Positions 47,847-57,584 of a DNA stretch of 64,000 nt are shown here, piece after piece. The DNA lies in the NCBI GenBank assembly GCA_963709505.1, contig CAVPXC010000018.1, positions 102,252-166,251 of the forward strand, written 5' to 3'. The stretch is from CAVPXC01 sp963709505 (GTDB lineage Bacteria; Chloroflexota; Anaerolineae; JAAEKA01). Numbering within the stretch: the stretch's first letter is position 1; each line of letters opens with the position of its first letter. The notes beneath the pieces are model-generated. The model searched no databases. It saw nothing but the letters and a program-made list of their open reading frames with translations, and was not told where the DNA came from. The position numbers and the translations under genes were made by a program.

Positions 47847-49672
47847 GCCAGAGCAGGCACTTCACACCATTTCGGCAGGTTCTGGTGCCGGTCGTTCACG
47901 GCTGCGACGCGGGCCCGGCGCTGACCGCCGCACGGGCCATCACCGAGGACAACCGTATCATTCTGGTGGGCCTGTGTCGCATGGTAGCGGATCAGTCGTT
48001 ATCGGCTGGATCTCTCCGCGCTCGACAGGTGCGCGCTCAGATCAGCGACCTGGTCGCAGCAACGGAGTTGCGCCGACGAGCACGAGTACGGGTTTCGCAC
48101 ACACCGTGGAATGAACTTGTCCAGTTGATCGGCTCGATCCGGCCTGACCTGTTGGTGCTAGACTGGCCAGCCACCCTGCATGCGTTGGGGGTAGAAGCTA
48201 GCGAGGTTCTCGCACGCCCGCCGTGTGACATCGCCCTGGTGCGCGGGACACTCGCGCCGGCGCCGGCGCATATCCTCTTGTCGGTGCGTGGCGGACCGCA
48301 GGCTGGACTGGCAGTACGGCTTGGTCTTGCCCTGAGCAGGGCATCGAAAGCCGAGCTGACGGCCCTGCACACTCGCCCGCCCGCCACGTCCGTCGAAGAA
48401 TCGCGCCGAGCCCGACCGTTCCGGGCCTTGGACCGCGTATTAGCAGGCTTACCTGAGATGAAGCGGCTGGAAATCGGATCGGATGACCCCGCCGCGACCC
48501 TGGTGGAGCAAGCAGGCGGATATGATTTAGTGATCATGGGCGTCACGGGACAGCAAGCCGCGGCCTCATCGTCACTAGGTTTCGTCGCCGATCGTTTGCT
48601 GGAGGAAACCAGCGGGAACGTGATTGTAGTGAAAGCCAAGCAGGCCATGCCTAGCGAGCCTGACCAAGATCGCACCCTGGGCCAGGAGGCCATCTCGCTG
48701 CTGGTGGACAAGTGGTTCGCTGAGAATACCTATCATGCCGACGAGTTTGCGGATCTGGATGCATTACTGGATCTCAAACGCCAGCGCGGGCTTACCATCA
48801 GCCTGGCATTGCCCGCGCTAAACGAGGAAGCGACGATCGGCAACGTGATCCGGTCGATCAAAGGCCATCTCATGGAGGAAATCCCGCTGATCGATGAACT
48901 TGTGCTCATCGATTCGCGCTCCACCGATCGTACGGTCGATATCGCCAGAAGCTTCGGGGTACCGGTGTTTGTCCATCAAGACATCTTGCCCAAGTATGGC
49001 CAGCGCCACGGCAAGGGCGAGGCGCTTTGGAAGAGCCTACATGTCACCCATGGCGACCTGATATTCTGGATCGACACCGATATCGTCAACATCCACCCGC
49101 GCTTCGTCTATGGGCTCATTGGACCACTCCTCCTCAATCCGGACGTACAGTTTGTCAAGGGGTTCTACCGACGACCTCTGCGAGTTGACGGGAAGCTGGA
49201 GGCAGGGGGTGGCGGTCGCGTCACCGAACTCACGGCCCGGCCGTTGCTCAATCTGTTCTTTCCAGAGCTATCGGGTGTAATCCAGCCACTGTCCGGCGAG
49301 TACGGCGGTCGCCGCAGCTTGCTGGAGCACCTGCCGTTCTACACCGGCTACGGCGTCGAAACTGGCATGCTGATCGACGTTCTGGAAAGAGCCGGACTAT
49401 CGAGCATCGCACAGGTCGACCTCAAGGAGCGCATACACCGCAACCAGCCGCTCCAGGCGCTGAGCAAGATGTCGTTCGCGATCATCCAGGTGGTGATCAA
49501 CAAGCTCGAGCGACGCTTCGGTCCCGATTTGCTGGAAGATGTGAACACCAGTATGAAATTGATCCGGCAGGTGAACGACGACTTCCGTCTCGAAGTACAG
49601 GAAATCATCGAGTACGAGCGTCCGCCGATGGCCGAGATAGTCGAGTACATCGCGGCAAGGGGAACGAGATGA
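47843..49672 (+). CDS. gpgS: Universal stress protein fused to glucosyl-3-phosphoglycerate synthase (GT81)
   Basis: 609 residues. Residues 1-280 contain two USP-like domains (ending YDLVIMGVTGQQAAASSSLG). Residues 300-609 form a GT81 synthase: SLALPALNEEATIGNVIRSI, LVLIDSRSTDRTVDIARSFG, YGQRHGKGEALWKSL, the DxD-type WIDTDI, SGEYGGRR and GYGVETGMLIDVLERAG. GpgS makes glucosyl-3-phosphoglycerate from an NDP-glucose and 3-phosphoglycerate. The USP fusion is unusual and suggests direct control of synthesis by ATP or stress state. Overlaps both neighbours by ATGA. Confidence 0.9.
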   Translation: MSQSRHFTPFRQVLVPVVHGCDAGPALTAARAITEDNRIILVGLCRMVADQSLSAGSLRARQVRAQISDLVAATELRRRARVRVSHTPWNELVQLIGSIRPDLLVLDWPATLHALGVEASEVLARPPCDIALVRGTLAPAPAHILLSVRGGPQAGLAVRLGLALSRASKAELTALHTRPPATSVEESRRARPFRALDRVLAGLPEMKRLEIGSDDPAATLVEQAGGYDLVIMGVTGQQAAASSSLGFVADRLLEETSGNVIVVKAKQAMPSEPDQDRTLGQEAISLLVDKWFAENTYHADEFADLDALLDLKRQRGLTISLALPALNEEATIGNVIRSIKGHLMEEIPLIDELVLIDSRSTDRTVDIARSFGVPVFVHQDILPKYGQRHGKGEALWKSLHVTHGDLIFWIDTDIVNIHPRFVYGLIGPLLLNPDVQFVKGFYRRPLRVDGKLEAGGGGRVTELTARPLLNLFFPELSGVIQPLSGEYGGRRSLLEHLPFYTGYGVETGMLIDVLERAGLSSIAQVDLKERIHRNQPLQALSKMSFAIIQVVINKLERRFGPDLLEDVNTSMKLIRQVNDDFRLEVQEIIEYERPPMAEIVEYIAARGTR

Positions 49673-50244
49673 CACAACTGATTCTAATTCGCCACGGACA
49701 AACGCAATGGAACCTTGAAGGTCGCTGGCAAGGCCAGGCAGATCCATCGCTCAACGCGTTCGGCCGCGCACAAGCACAGCGGGCGGCCTTGGAACTGCGC
49801 GACGCGGGCCTCGATCATCTGTACAGCAGCGACCTGCGCCGCGCCATGGAGACCGCAAACATCATTGGGGCCGAGCTTGGCCTAGCGGTCCATGCCGACG
49901 CCCGGCTGCGAGAGATCGACCTGGGGCGGTGGCAGGGGATGCTGTCGACTGACATCAAGGCCCGATATCCCGACGAGTTCTGGTCCTGGCACACATCGCC
50001 CTTGACCTCGCGACCTCCGGACGGCGAAGATCTGCACACGCTGGCAGCGCGCGTCTTGGAAGCGATCTCCGAGATAGCATACCGTCACGCCGGACAGCGG
50101 ATCGGCGTCGTCGCGCACGAACTGCCCATCGCGGTCGCGCTGGCCCACGTGCGAAGCGTGGATCTGGCGCAATTGCGGGATCTGATCCCGGCGACAGGGG
50201 CCTGGCAGGAGGTGACCTGGGAGGAAAATACGAAAAGCGCTTAG
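49669..50244 (+). CDS. Histidine phosphatase, probable glucosyl-3-phosphoglycerate phosphatase
   Basis: 191 residues. Catalytic LILIRHGQTQWN (phosphohistidine), LYSSDLRRAMETA (second Arg), LREIDLGRWQG and the late His in VVAHELPIAVALAH. Members of this branch (phosphoglycerate mutase-like) include the glucosyl-3-phosphoglycerate phosphatase GpgP of mycobacteria, and the four-base overlap with gpgS supports the same role here. A general sugar-phosphatase role remains possible. Confidence 0.88.
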   Translation: MTQLILIRHGQTQWNLEGRWQGQADPSLNAFGRAQAQRAALELRDAGLDHLYSSDLRRAMETANIIGAELGLAVHADARLREIDLGRWQGMLSTDIKARYPDEFWSWHTSPLTSRPPDGEDLHTLAARVLEAISEIAYRHAGQRIGVVAHELPIAVALAHVRSVDLAQLRDLIPATGAWQEVTWEENTKSA

Positions 50245-50479
50245 CGCTCGTCGCAACGATCTTGGCCCTGTCGGCAGTGACTGTTTTTGCAGGCGCAGCC
50301 CTGGCCCGGCCAATCAAAACGCTACTGGCAATGCCCAGGCCAACCGCTATGGAAACGGCGGTGGCGTTCACGATACGGCTCAAGTATAGCGCAACAATCG
50401 GCCATTGGGGGCGCCTATACTAATGGACGGGCACTGCAAACAATCGCACGACCAGCACAAACGGTACGTCATAGTGTTT

Positions 50480-52045
50480 GTGACGTAATCTCTGGATTTA
50501 ACATAGCGATCGTCGCCGGCGTGATGACGGCCTCCTTTGGCCGGCTGGTCGGCAAGCGCCGGGCGTTCTATCCGGTCGTGGCAGGGATCATCCTCTACAC
50601 CTTGCTCGTCGGCGCCGACGCCTCCGTGATGCGCGCCGCCATCATGGGCCTGCTGGTGGCCCTGGCGAACTACCTGAACCGGCGCAGCCTGGCCATCGTC
50701 TCGCTGTTCGCTGCCGGCCTGGTTATGACCGCGCTCAACCCGCTGACGTTATGGGACGTCGGCTTTCAGCTGAGCTTTTTGGCTACCCTCAGCTTGATCC
50801 TCTTTGCGACGCCATGACCGAACAATTTGAGCGGCTGATGAACCGGCTGTTGCCCGTCCGCGCCGCCAAGCCGGTGACAGGCTTTCTCAACGACGCGCTG
50901 ATCGTCACCCTGGCGGCACAAATCCTGACCCTCCCGCTGATCGCGCACTACTTCGGCCGCCTCTCGGTCGTGTCGCCGCTGGCCAACCTGCTGGTGCTGC
51001 CGGTCCAGCCCGCCGTCATGATCTGGGGCGGCGCAGGCGTCATTCTCTCCCTTCTCTCCACCCTCGCCTCCACCCTCCACTCTCCACCCTCCTCTCGCCC
51101 CTCATCCGCCTCATCATGCTGATCCCCTGGCTGGCCCTGCACTGGACGGTCGCGGTCGTACAAGCGCTGGCCTCGCTGCCATTTGCTTCGGCGAGCGTCA
51201 ACTGAGCGCGGCCGGGCTGGTCGGCTATTATGCACTGCTGGCGATTGGCATGCTGGCGGCCCGGCGATCCGTGCCGCTCATCGGCTCGCGTCTGAGCCGT
51301 CTGCGCGGCGCTTTAAGGTCGTCAAAGGCGGTCACCGGCTGCTAGCCTGCTGCTCGCCGCCTGCCCTCTGCTCTTCGTCACGCTCAACTCCCTGCCCGAC
51401 GGCCGGCTGCACGTGCATTTCCTGGACGTAGGCCAGGGCGAGGCGGTGCTGATCGTCACCCCGGACGGCCAGCAGGTGCTGATCGACGGCGGCGTCAGTC
51501 CAACCGCGCTGCTGGGCGAGCTGGGCAGGCTGATGCCCTTCTACGACCGACAGATCGAGCTGGTGGTCGTGACGCATGCGGGCGACAAGCGGGTCGGCGG
51601 ACTGCTTGGCCTGGCGCAGCGCTATCAGATCGGCCAGGTTGTGCAGGCGCCGTTTCCCTACCCGTCGGCGGCTTACGGGCAGTGGCTGCGAGAACTGCAG
51701 GAAGCGAGCGTGCCCATCGCCGCGGCCGAAGCCGGGATGCGACACTGCGCCTGGGCTACGGCGCCGCGCTGGACGTGCTGAGTCCCGGCCCTGAACCGGC
51801 GCTTGCCAAGGACGGCGAATTGGACCTCAAGGCCAATTCGTTGGTGCTTCGGCTGAGCTGGGGACGGACGAGCGTGCTGTTGTTGGGCGATGCGACGAGG
51901 GGGGTGCAGGAGCGGATGGTGGAGGGTGGAGGGTGGAGAGTGGACCGGCTCGCGGGGATAGGCGAGGGTGAGCGTGGTGAAGGTGCCCGATGGAGGACGG
52001 CAGGCGGCGTTCAACCAAAAGCTGCTGGAGGCCATAGGGCCGCAG
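50480..52045 (+). pseudogene. comEC: comEC/rec2 competence gene remnant
   Basis: Pieces of ComEC appear in order but in several frames: ISGFNIAIVAGVMTASFGRL and GADASVMRAAIMGLLVALAN (membrane channel), LWDVGFQLSFLATLSLIL, NLLVLPVQPAVMIWGG, then the C-terminal beta-lactamase-like domain FLDVGQGEAVLIVTPDGQQV with VVVTHAGDKRVGGLLGL (the metal motif HxHxDH is degraded). Last, VVKVPDGGRQAAFNQKLLEA appears where VPHHGS is expected. The N-terminal third is missing. The loss of key residues as well as frame suggests decay. ComEC imports single-stranded DNA in transformation. Confidence 0.7.
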
Positions 52046-52438
52046 CATGAAGTTTCTGCTCTCGTTGCCCGGCTGACCAGCGGCCCAACTGTCCATAATC
52101 GCATGGGTGGCCCGGCCTTCGCACCAGCTTTCGCCGGGCTGCGTGGGGACCTGGATTCGCCGCTGATCTACGAGGTTGACGACATCCAAGTCACTCTCGA
52201 AGTGCAGGACGATGCCGCTCTTGCCGATCGCAAGACCCTTGTAGGACTGATTGTCGGCATTGACGAGATAGACAGTTTGCACGCGGATCTGTGGCACAAA
52301 GGGGAACAGATCGATAGCGTGTCGATTGATGAGATTGGAAACTTCGCTTTCACCAAGCTGATACCTGCCGAATATGAACTGTTCATTTCCGGTGGTACCC
52401 TTGACGTGCAGATTGAGAGTTTGAACCTGGTGCGGTAG
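52046..52438 (+). pseudogene. C-terminal fragment of a CHAT-associated (anti-sigma-like) protein
   Basis: After the ComEC piece, the same open frame continues as ALVARLTSGPTVHNRMGGPA, LRGDLDSPLIYEVDDIQVTL, VSIDEIGNFAFTKLIPAEYEL and QIESLNLVR. This is a beta-sandwich-like (carboxypeptidase-regulatory-like) domain that I recall preceding TPR-CHAT genes in Chloroflexota, often after an ECF sigma factor. Its N-terminus and any sigma gene are missing, so a deletion probably joined it to comEC. The TPR-CHAT gene starts 36 bp later. Confidence 0.55.
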
Positions 52439-52474
52439 GCAAGAGATGAGTAACCCGCACAGAACGATTCTCCT

Positions 52475-55336
52475 ATGAATTCTCAGGAAGCAACGGACCG
52501 GTTGCTGGCACTGCCAGATCCAGGTGTCCAATGGGAGTTGCTCGAACGTCGCTCAACACTTTTGTCTGATGAACAAGTAGCGGCGGTCAAGCGCGAGGCG
52601 GATCAACTTCTGGGAATCGACCCGGTGCGTTCATTGCATGCAGGGGAGCTGTTAGAACAGGTTGCCGGAATAAGTGGCAACCCGACACACAAAGCGTTGG
52701 CGCTGCTCGCCCAGGCCAACGCTTGCAACATCGGACTGGCTCGCTATGAGCACAGTATTTCACTATACGACCAAGCGGCTGAGATCTACCGCGCTCAGAA
52801 CCTGGAGGTCGAGGCTGCTACCGCCCAGATTGGCAAACTGTACGCCCTGGCAAACTTGGGACGCTATGACGAAGCCATCGCCGCAGGCGAATGGGCTGGC
52901 CATGTTCTGCGCGAACACAGCCAGTGGCTGCTGTTAGCCAAGTTGACCTCAAACTTGGCAATTACCCATGGACGGCGCGGGGAAGACGCCATCGCTATCG
53001 CCTTGTTCGACCAAGCGCTGGAACTGTATCGTCAACTTGGTTTAGGGGACTCCCCGTATGCCGCTCGCCTCTGCTTTAGCCGTGCGATTGTGCTTCGTAA
53101 CCTGGGGCGTTTCGAGAGTTCCATCCAGGCTAGCCACCGTGCGATCGAACTGACTGGTCAAAGTGATCAACGAGTCGATCAAACCCGCTCCAGGCAAAGT
53201 CTGGCCGTCACCTATTTTGTACTGGGTCGCTACAATGAAGCATTGGGATTGCTTTACCAAGTCCGCGATGCATTTGTCGCCGACAAGCGGAACCGTGACA
53301 TTGTCTTGGTAGACCTATTCATCAGCGATTGTCTGCTGCACCTGCGCCGCTTTCACGACGTACTGGAGAAGTGCAGCGAGGTGCGCGAGCGCTTCCGAGA
53401 ACTCGGCAGCCGACTGGAAGTTGCGCAGGCATGGCTGAACCAGGCTGAGGCATTTGCCGGGCTCAACCAGCCTCAAGAGGGGCTTGAGTCGCTAGACGAG
53501 GCCCGGGCGATCTTCGAAGCGGAGGGCAACCGCATAGGCACGCTGAGCGTAGACCTGCAACGGGCTCTGCTGCTGTTGCGCGAAAACCAGGCAGGCACCA
53601 GCTTCGAATTGGCCCAAACATGCGGCGAAGCATTCCGGCGCGCCGGTCTACCGGTCAAGGAAGCCCAAGCACAATTGGTGTCGGCCAGAGCAGCTCTTCA
53701 GTTGGGCGACCAATATCTTGCCGGCGTGCTGGCAGGAGCTGCCGCTGCAACAGCCTCGGCCCACGATATTCCGGAATTGGCCTATCAAGCCCAACACCTG
53801 CAGGGTAAGCTAGCCCTGAGCCAGGGCGACACTGAGACTGCTTTCGTGGCATATGACTCTGCCATTCTTCAATTGGAACGGCTCTGTGGCCGGCTAATGA
53901 TCGAGCACCGGGCAAGCTTTCTGGAGGACAAGGACGCCCTCTATGGTGATATGGTCTTCCTCTGCCTGGCCCAAGATCTGCCAGAGCGAGGCCTGGAGTA
54001 CTCAGAGCGAGCCAAGTCGAGGGCGTTGTTAGACTTGCTGGCCTATCGCCTTGATCTCAGCATTCGGGCACGCAGCCCCCACGATGAGGCCATCGTACAA
54101 GAGTTGGACATCCTGCGCGCCGAGCGCGACCGCATCGGCCGTCGCCGTGAGAGCAAGGAAGAAGTTGGCCTGCGCGGCGACAACGGCGCCGCGCCTGACC
54201 AGGTCTTGGTCTTGGAGAAACGCATCACGGATTTATGGCACGAGTTGTTGGTACGCAATGCCGACTACGCCCGTGACGCTGCGTTATGGCAAGTACGAAG
54301 CGAATCGATCCAGCCGCTTCTGGACTCGACAACTGTACTCGTCGAGTATTACCAGGCTCACGAAGAACTCATTGCCTTCGTAGTTACGAGGAACAGCGTA
54401 AAGGCGCAACGCTTGCCTGCCAAGCTTGCCGACATACAGCAGCAGGCCTCCCGGCTATGGTTGAACCTACGAGCCACCCCGCGCAGCAAAGCAAGCCACG
54501 TGGAAGCGCTCTCCCAAAACGCCAAGCGGCTGCTCCACCAACTCTATTCGTTGCTGATTGAACCCATTGCTGGGATGCTGGCTGGCTTTCACAGGGTGAT
54601 TATCGTACCGCATGGGTCGTTGCACTACCTTCCTTTCCACGCGTTCTTCGACGGCGAGGCGTACCTGTTACAGCGGTTCGAGATCAGCTATCTTCCTAGC
54701 TCCAGCTTCTTGCGCTATTGTCAGAGTCCTTCGACCTCTGCGAGTGGGCTAGCCGCTGTCGGTTACACCATGGAGGGCCGCTTGCCATTCGCAGCCGATG
54801 AGGCGGACGCAATTGCTAAGCTATTCGCCGGGGAGTCGTTCGTGGAGCACAACGCCACTCTGGCTAACTTGCGCGGGGCCGCTGCGAGCGCGCGCATTCT
54901 TCACCTGGCCACACATGCCGAGGTTCGTCCTGACAGCCCGTTGTTCTCTGGGCTTGCCCTCGCCGATGGCTGGCTCACAACTCTGGATGTTTTCAATCTG
55001 CGGCTCCAGGCTTCTCTGGTCACTCTGAGTGCCTGCGAGACCGGGCAAAGCGTGGTAGGCGGCGGCGATGAGTTACTAGGCCTGATGCGGGCGTTCTTGT
55101 ACGCCGGCGCTTCCTCACTGGTCCTGACATTCTGGCCCGTAGAGGATGCGTCAACGGCCGCTTTGATGGCCAAGTTCTATACGAAGTTGGTAGATGGTTA
55201 CCCCAAGGCGGCTGCGTTGCGCGCTGCCCAACTCGAAGTCATTAGCCAGGCCAGCGATGACGGCGTCTTGACCGTTTGGCAGCACCCGTACTATTGGGCT
55301 GCCTTTTTCCTGGTCGGTGACTCCAACCAGTTGTGA
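52475..55336 (+). CDS. TPR - CHAT-domain caspase-like protease
   Basis: 953 residues, intact. An N-terminal solenoid of tetratricopeptide-type repeats (e.g. EHSISLYDQAAEIYRAQNLE, VTYFVLGRYNEALGLLYQVR, GLEYSERAKSRALLDLLAY) runs to about residue 600. A C-terminal CHAT domain has VIIVPHGSLHYLPFHAFFDG, catalytic His 814 in LHLATHAEV and Cys 854 in LSACETGQSV. TPR-CHAT proteases are often activated by partner binding to the TPR part (craspase-type systems are known). The gene downstream encodes an S8 peptidase 19 bp away, suggesting a two-protease system. Confidence 0.92.
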   Translation: MNSQEATDRLLALPDPGVQWELLERRSTLLSDEQVAAVKREADQLLGIDPVRSLHAGELLEQVAGISGNPTHKALALLAQANACNIGLARYEHSISLYDQAAEIYRAQNLEVEAATAQIGKLYALANLGRYDEAIAAGEWAGHVLREHSQWLLLAKLTSNLAITHGRRGEDAIAIALFDQALELYRQLGLGDSPYAARLCFSRAIVLRNLGRFESSIQASHRAIELTGQSDQRVDQTRSRQSLAVTYFVLGRYNEALGLLYQVRDAFVADKRNRDIVLVDLFISDCLLHLRRFHDVLEKCSEVRERFRELGSRLEVAQAWLNQAEAFAGLNQPQEGLESLDEARAIFEAEGNRIGTLSVDLQRALLLLRENQAGTSFELAQTCGEAFRRAGLPVKEAQAQLVSARAALQLGDQYLAGVLAGAAAATASAHDIPELAYQAQHLQGKLALSQGDTETAFVAYDSAILQLERLCGRLMIEHRASFLEDKDALYGDMVFLCLAQDLPERGLEYSERAKSRALLDLLAYRLDLSIRARSPHDEAIVQELDILRAERDRIGRRRESKEEVGLRGDNGAAPDQVLVLEKRITDLWHELLVRNADYARDAALWQVRSESIQPLLDSTTVLVEYYQAHEELIAFVVTRNSVKAQRLPAKLADIQQQASRLWLNLRATPRSKASHVEALSQNAKRLLHQLYSLLIEPIAGMLAGFHRVIIVPHGSLHYLPFHAFFDGEAYLLQRFEISYLPSSSFLRYCQSPSTSASGLAAVGYTMEGRLPFAADEADAIAKLFAGESFVEHNATLANLRGAAASARILHLATHAEVRPDSPLFSGLALADGWLTTLDVFNLRLQASLVTLSACETGQSVVGGGDELLGLMRAFLYAGASSLVLTFWPVEDASTAALMAKFYTKLVDGYPKAAALRAAQLEVISQASDDGVLTVWQHPYYWAAFFLVGDSNQL

Positions 55337-55355
55337 TCAACAGGAGACAAAGTCG

Positions 55356-57087
55356 ATGAAAGCGAACATCCCTGTCTATCGCCAGGCCTCATTGTGGTGG
55401 GCGATCTTGTTGGCCGTTCTGGCGGTGCTGTGCATTCTCTTGGTGCTACTGTTGCAGACGCCGAACCTGCAGAATAAGCGAATCGAGCAGCGCTATGTCC
55501 CTGACCAAGTGCTGTTGTCGGGATCGAAAAACCAGGTTGCCGAAGTCGCTGCCGAGGCGCAGAATATCTTGCGCGCTTCTTACCCCGCCATCTCCTTCAC
55601 CCTGGTCTCCACGGCAACCTTGGGTGATTTGGCGACCGTCGTCTCAAACTGCGACGTCATTTCACAAACTGCAGGCGCCGATACCTATGTGGTTCGGCAG
55701 TATGAGGTAGTGGAGGGACCGTCACTACAGCAAGTCACGGAGGCCATCCAACAAGCGAAGACCAACCTCAATTTCAACGACGTTGGTCAAGATTTGAACT
55801 GGGTAACGGGCAGACCCCCGGTCACTGTTGGCGGCAATCCGTGGGGACCGGAAGGCAGTCCATGGGGGCCGGAAGGTAGCCCGTGGGGACCGGAAGGCAG
55901 CCCCTGGGGACCGGAAGGCAGTCCGTGGGGTCCCGAAGGCAGCCCCTGGGGCAAGGTGAATAGCCCGACCGGCAGTCAAGTTCAGGACATCGCGAGCGAG
56001 GCCTTCCGAATGCAATGGGCTTTTTCAAGCACAGTTGGAATACGCTCCGAAGCAGCCGCGGCAAAGAACATTGACGACAACCCAGCGCCAGTTCGGAGAG
56101 AACGTGTTGGTGGGCGTGTTTGACACCTCGCCCTTCCCGGTGCCGATGCGCCAGGTGACCTTCGACATGCCATCAGGGATTCCCTTGACACTGGCTTTGC
56201 GCCATCCAATTGCAGGGGGCCAGCCTATGCAGAATGCCGACAAGGGGCGCGTGCCCAATCACGGTCTGTTCGTTGCCGGTCTGATCCACGCCGTAGCACC
56301 CAATAGTCAGATCGAGCTCATACGTGTGCTAGACGACACCGGTCAGGGCGACCTGCAAACCCTCAACCTGGCACTTGCGGACTTCCTTCAGCGCTTGGGA
56401 TCACCGTCAGGCAGCGCAACGCCTGTGCAGCAAACGCCGCCCGAAGACGGCTTCGCAGGCGCCATCATCAACTTGAGCCTCGGCATTCATGTGCTACCTG
56501 AGGAGCGCGCCCAAGGTCTGCCAACCGACGTGCAGTCGCTGCGCAAGGTGCTCGACGTTGCCACCCAGTGCTTCCCCGTTGTCGTAGTAGCCGCAAGCGG
56601 AAACGATTCGGCTGAATTGACGACGCCACTTAAGGCCGAAATCCCGGCGATCTGGGGCGAAGAAGAAGAAACTGACTATCCCGCCAGGCAGCAATTGATC
56701 GGTATCGGGGCCAGCACCAAGCAAAGCGACCGTGCCTGCTTCTCCAATGCCGGCGAGGTAGCTGCGCCAGGCGGCGACGGCGGCGTCCGGCCCCAGAGCT
56801 GCCAACAGCTAATCACTACTTGCGAGGGCGACTGCGAGTATGGCTTGCTCAGCCTGTCAATCTCCTCTCCGACGGGCTACACCTACTGGAACGGAACCTC
56901 GTTCAGTACGCCTCTTGTGAGTGGGCAAGCCGCTATCTTACTGGATCGCGGCGTTTCCCCCGACAACGTCAAGCCGTGCATTTTGAGGACAGCCAGACAG
57001 AACCCGACGGCTAACACAGGCACCGGACTAGCCATTGTGGACGTTCAACGTAGCCTTGACGAATGTGCGCCCAAAACAGGCCAATAG
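55356..57087 (+). CDS. Membrane-anchored subtilisin-like (S8) peptidase with PWGPEGS repeats (one frameshift)
   Basis: ATG 55356. A membrane helix (AILLAVLAVLCILLVLLLQ) is followed by a propeptide-like region, five to six tandem PWGPEGS repeats (55839-55955), then the S8 domain: Asp codon 56122 in GVFDTSPF, His codon 56260 in NHGLFVAGLI, Ser codon 56899 in NGTSFSTPLVSG. The frame breaks at TTTTT 56021-56025. With four Ts the frame reads AFQAQLEYAPKQP and is continuous (about 576 residues). The peptidase domain would be extracytoplasmic if the membrane helix is a signal anchor, yet it is paired with a CHAT protease. Confidence 0.85.
55839..55955 (+). repeat. 21-bp coding tandem repeat (PWGPEGS)
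   Basis: Five full units start at 55839, 55860, 55881, 55902 and 55923, with a partial sixth at 55944. They encode PWGPEGS and lie in a linker between the propeptide-like region and the peptidase domain. Confidence 0.9.
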
Positions 57088-57140
57088 TCCTGGCGCCGAA
57101 ATTCACAAAGCTACCTGGCGCCGGCGCTGCATGCCATTGA

Positions 57141-57491
57141 TCATGTCAATCCGGCGTTGGCGACCATAAGTCTACTCATTTCAACAGCCAGCGGACCGCG
57201 ATCTGACTCATCAATGCCGTACTCGACCAGTTCGCCTTCCTGTAAGAACGGCTCGGCATCCACCGAAAGCGCGCTGCGGTGAAAAAAGACCTCCCTGCCG
57301 TCGGGCTGGGTAACGAAGCCCCAGCCCTTGCGCTTGTTGTAAAACTTGACTACGCCGCGCTGTCTTCCGGCGTTCGGCAGGATAAGACGGCAACCAGGAC
57401 ACAGCGCAGGCGCGTCGGCGCTCATCTCAGCCGCAATCAACACGAAACGGGTGCCGCAACTTGCGCAGGTCAGGAATCGATCTTCGTGCAT
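57141..57491 (-). CDS. Zinc-ribbon plus cold-shock-domain protein
   Basis: 116 residues. Two CxxC pairs at the N-terminus (LTCASCGTRF and LCPGCR) form a zinc ribbon. A cold-shock domain follows with RGVVKFYNKRKGWGFVTQPD (RNP1 KGWGFV) and EVFFHRSAL (RNP2). The fold binds single-stranded nucleic acid. The C-terminus LVEYGIDESDRGPLAVEM is also CSD-like. It is convergent with the S8 gene and divergent from tRNA-Cys. Confidence 0.85.
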   Translation of the reverse strand: MHEDRFLTCASCGTRFVLIAAEMSADAPALCPGCRLILPNAGRQRGVVKFYNKRKGWGFVTQPDGREVFFHRSALSVDAEPFLQEGELVEYGIDESDRGPLAVEMSRLMVANAGLT

Positions 57492-57543
57492 AAGACCTCT
57501 CGGGTGCCCAAGAGAACTGGCGCAGGTCTTGCCGCCAGTTACT

Positions 57544-57572
57544 TTGACAAGACGGCCTTTCGTGGGTACAAT
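57544..57572 (+). promoter_or_regulatory. Sigma70-type promoter of tRNA-Cys
   Basis: TTGACA and TACAAT separated by 17 bases; tRNA-Cys begins 13 bases later. Confidence 0.75.
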
Positions 57573-57584
57573 GCCAACAGTTGT

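Noticed and set aside
52475..57087. Type III-E CRISPR (craspase) locus
   Set aside because: TPR-CHAT is present, but no gRAMP/Cas7-11, no CRISPR array and no other cas gene is seen in the window.
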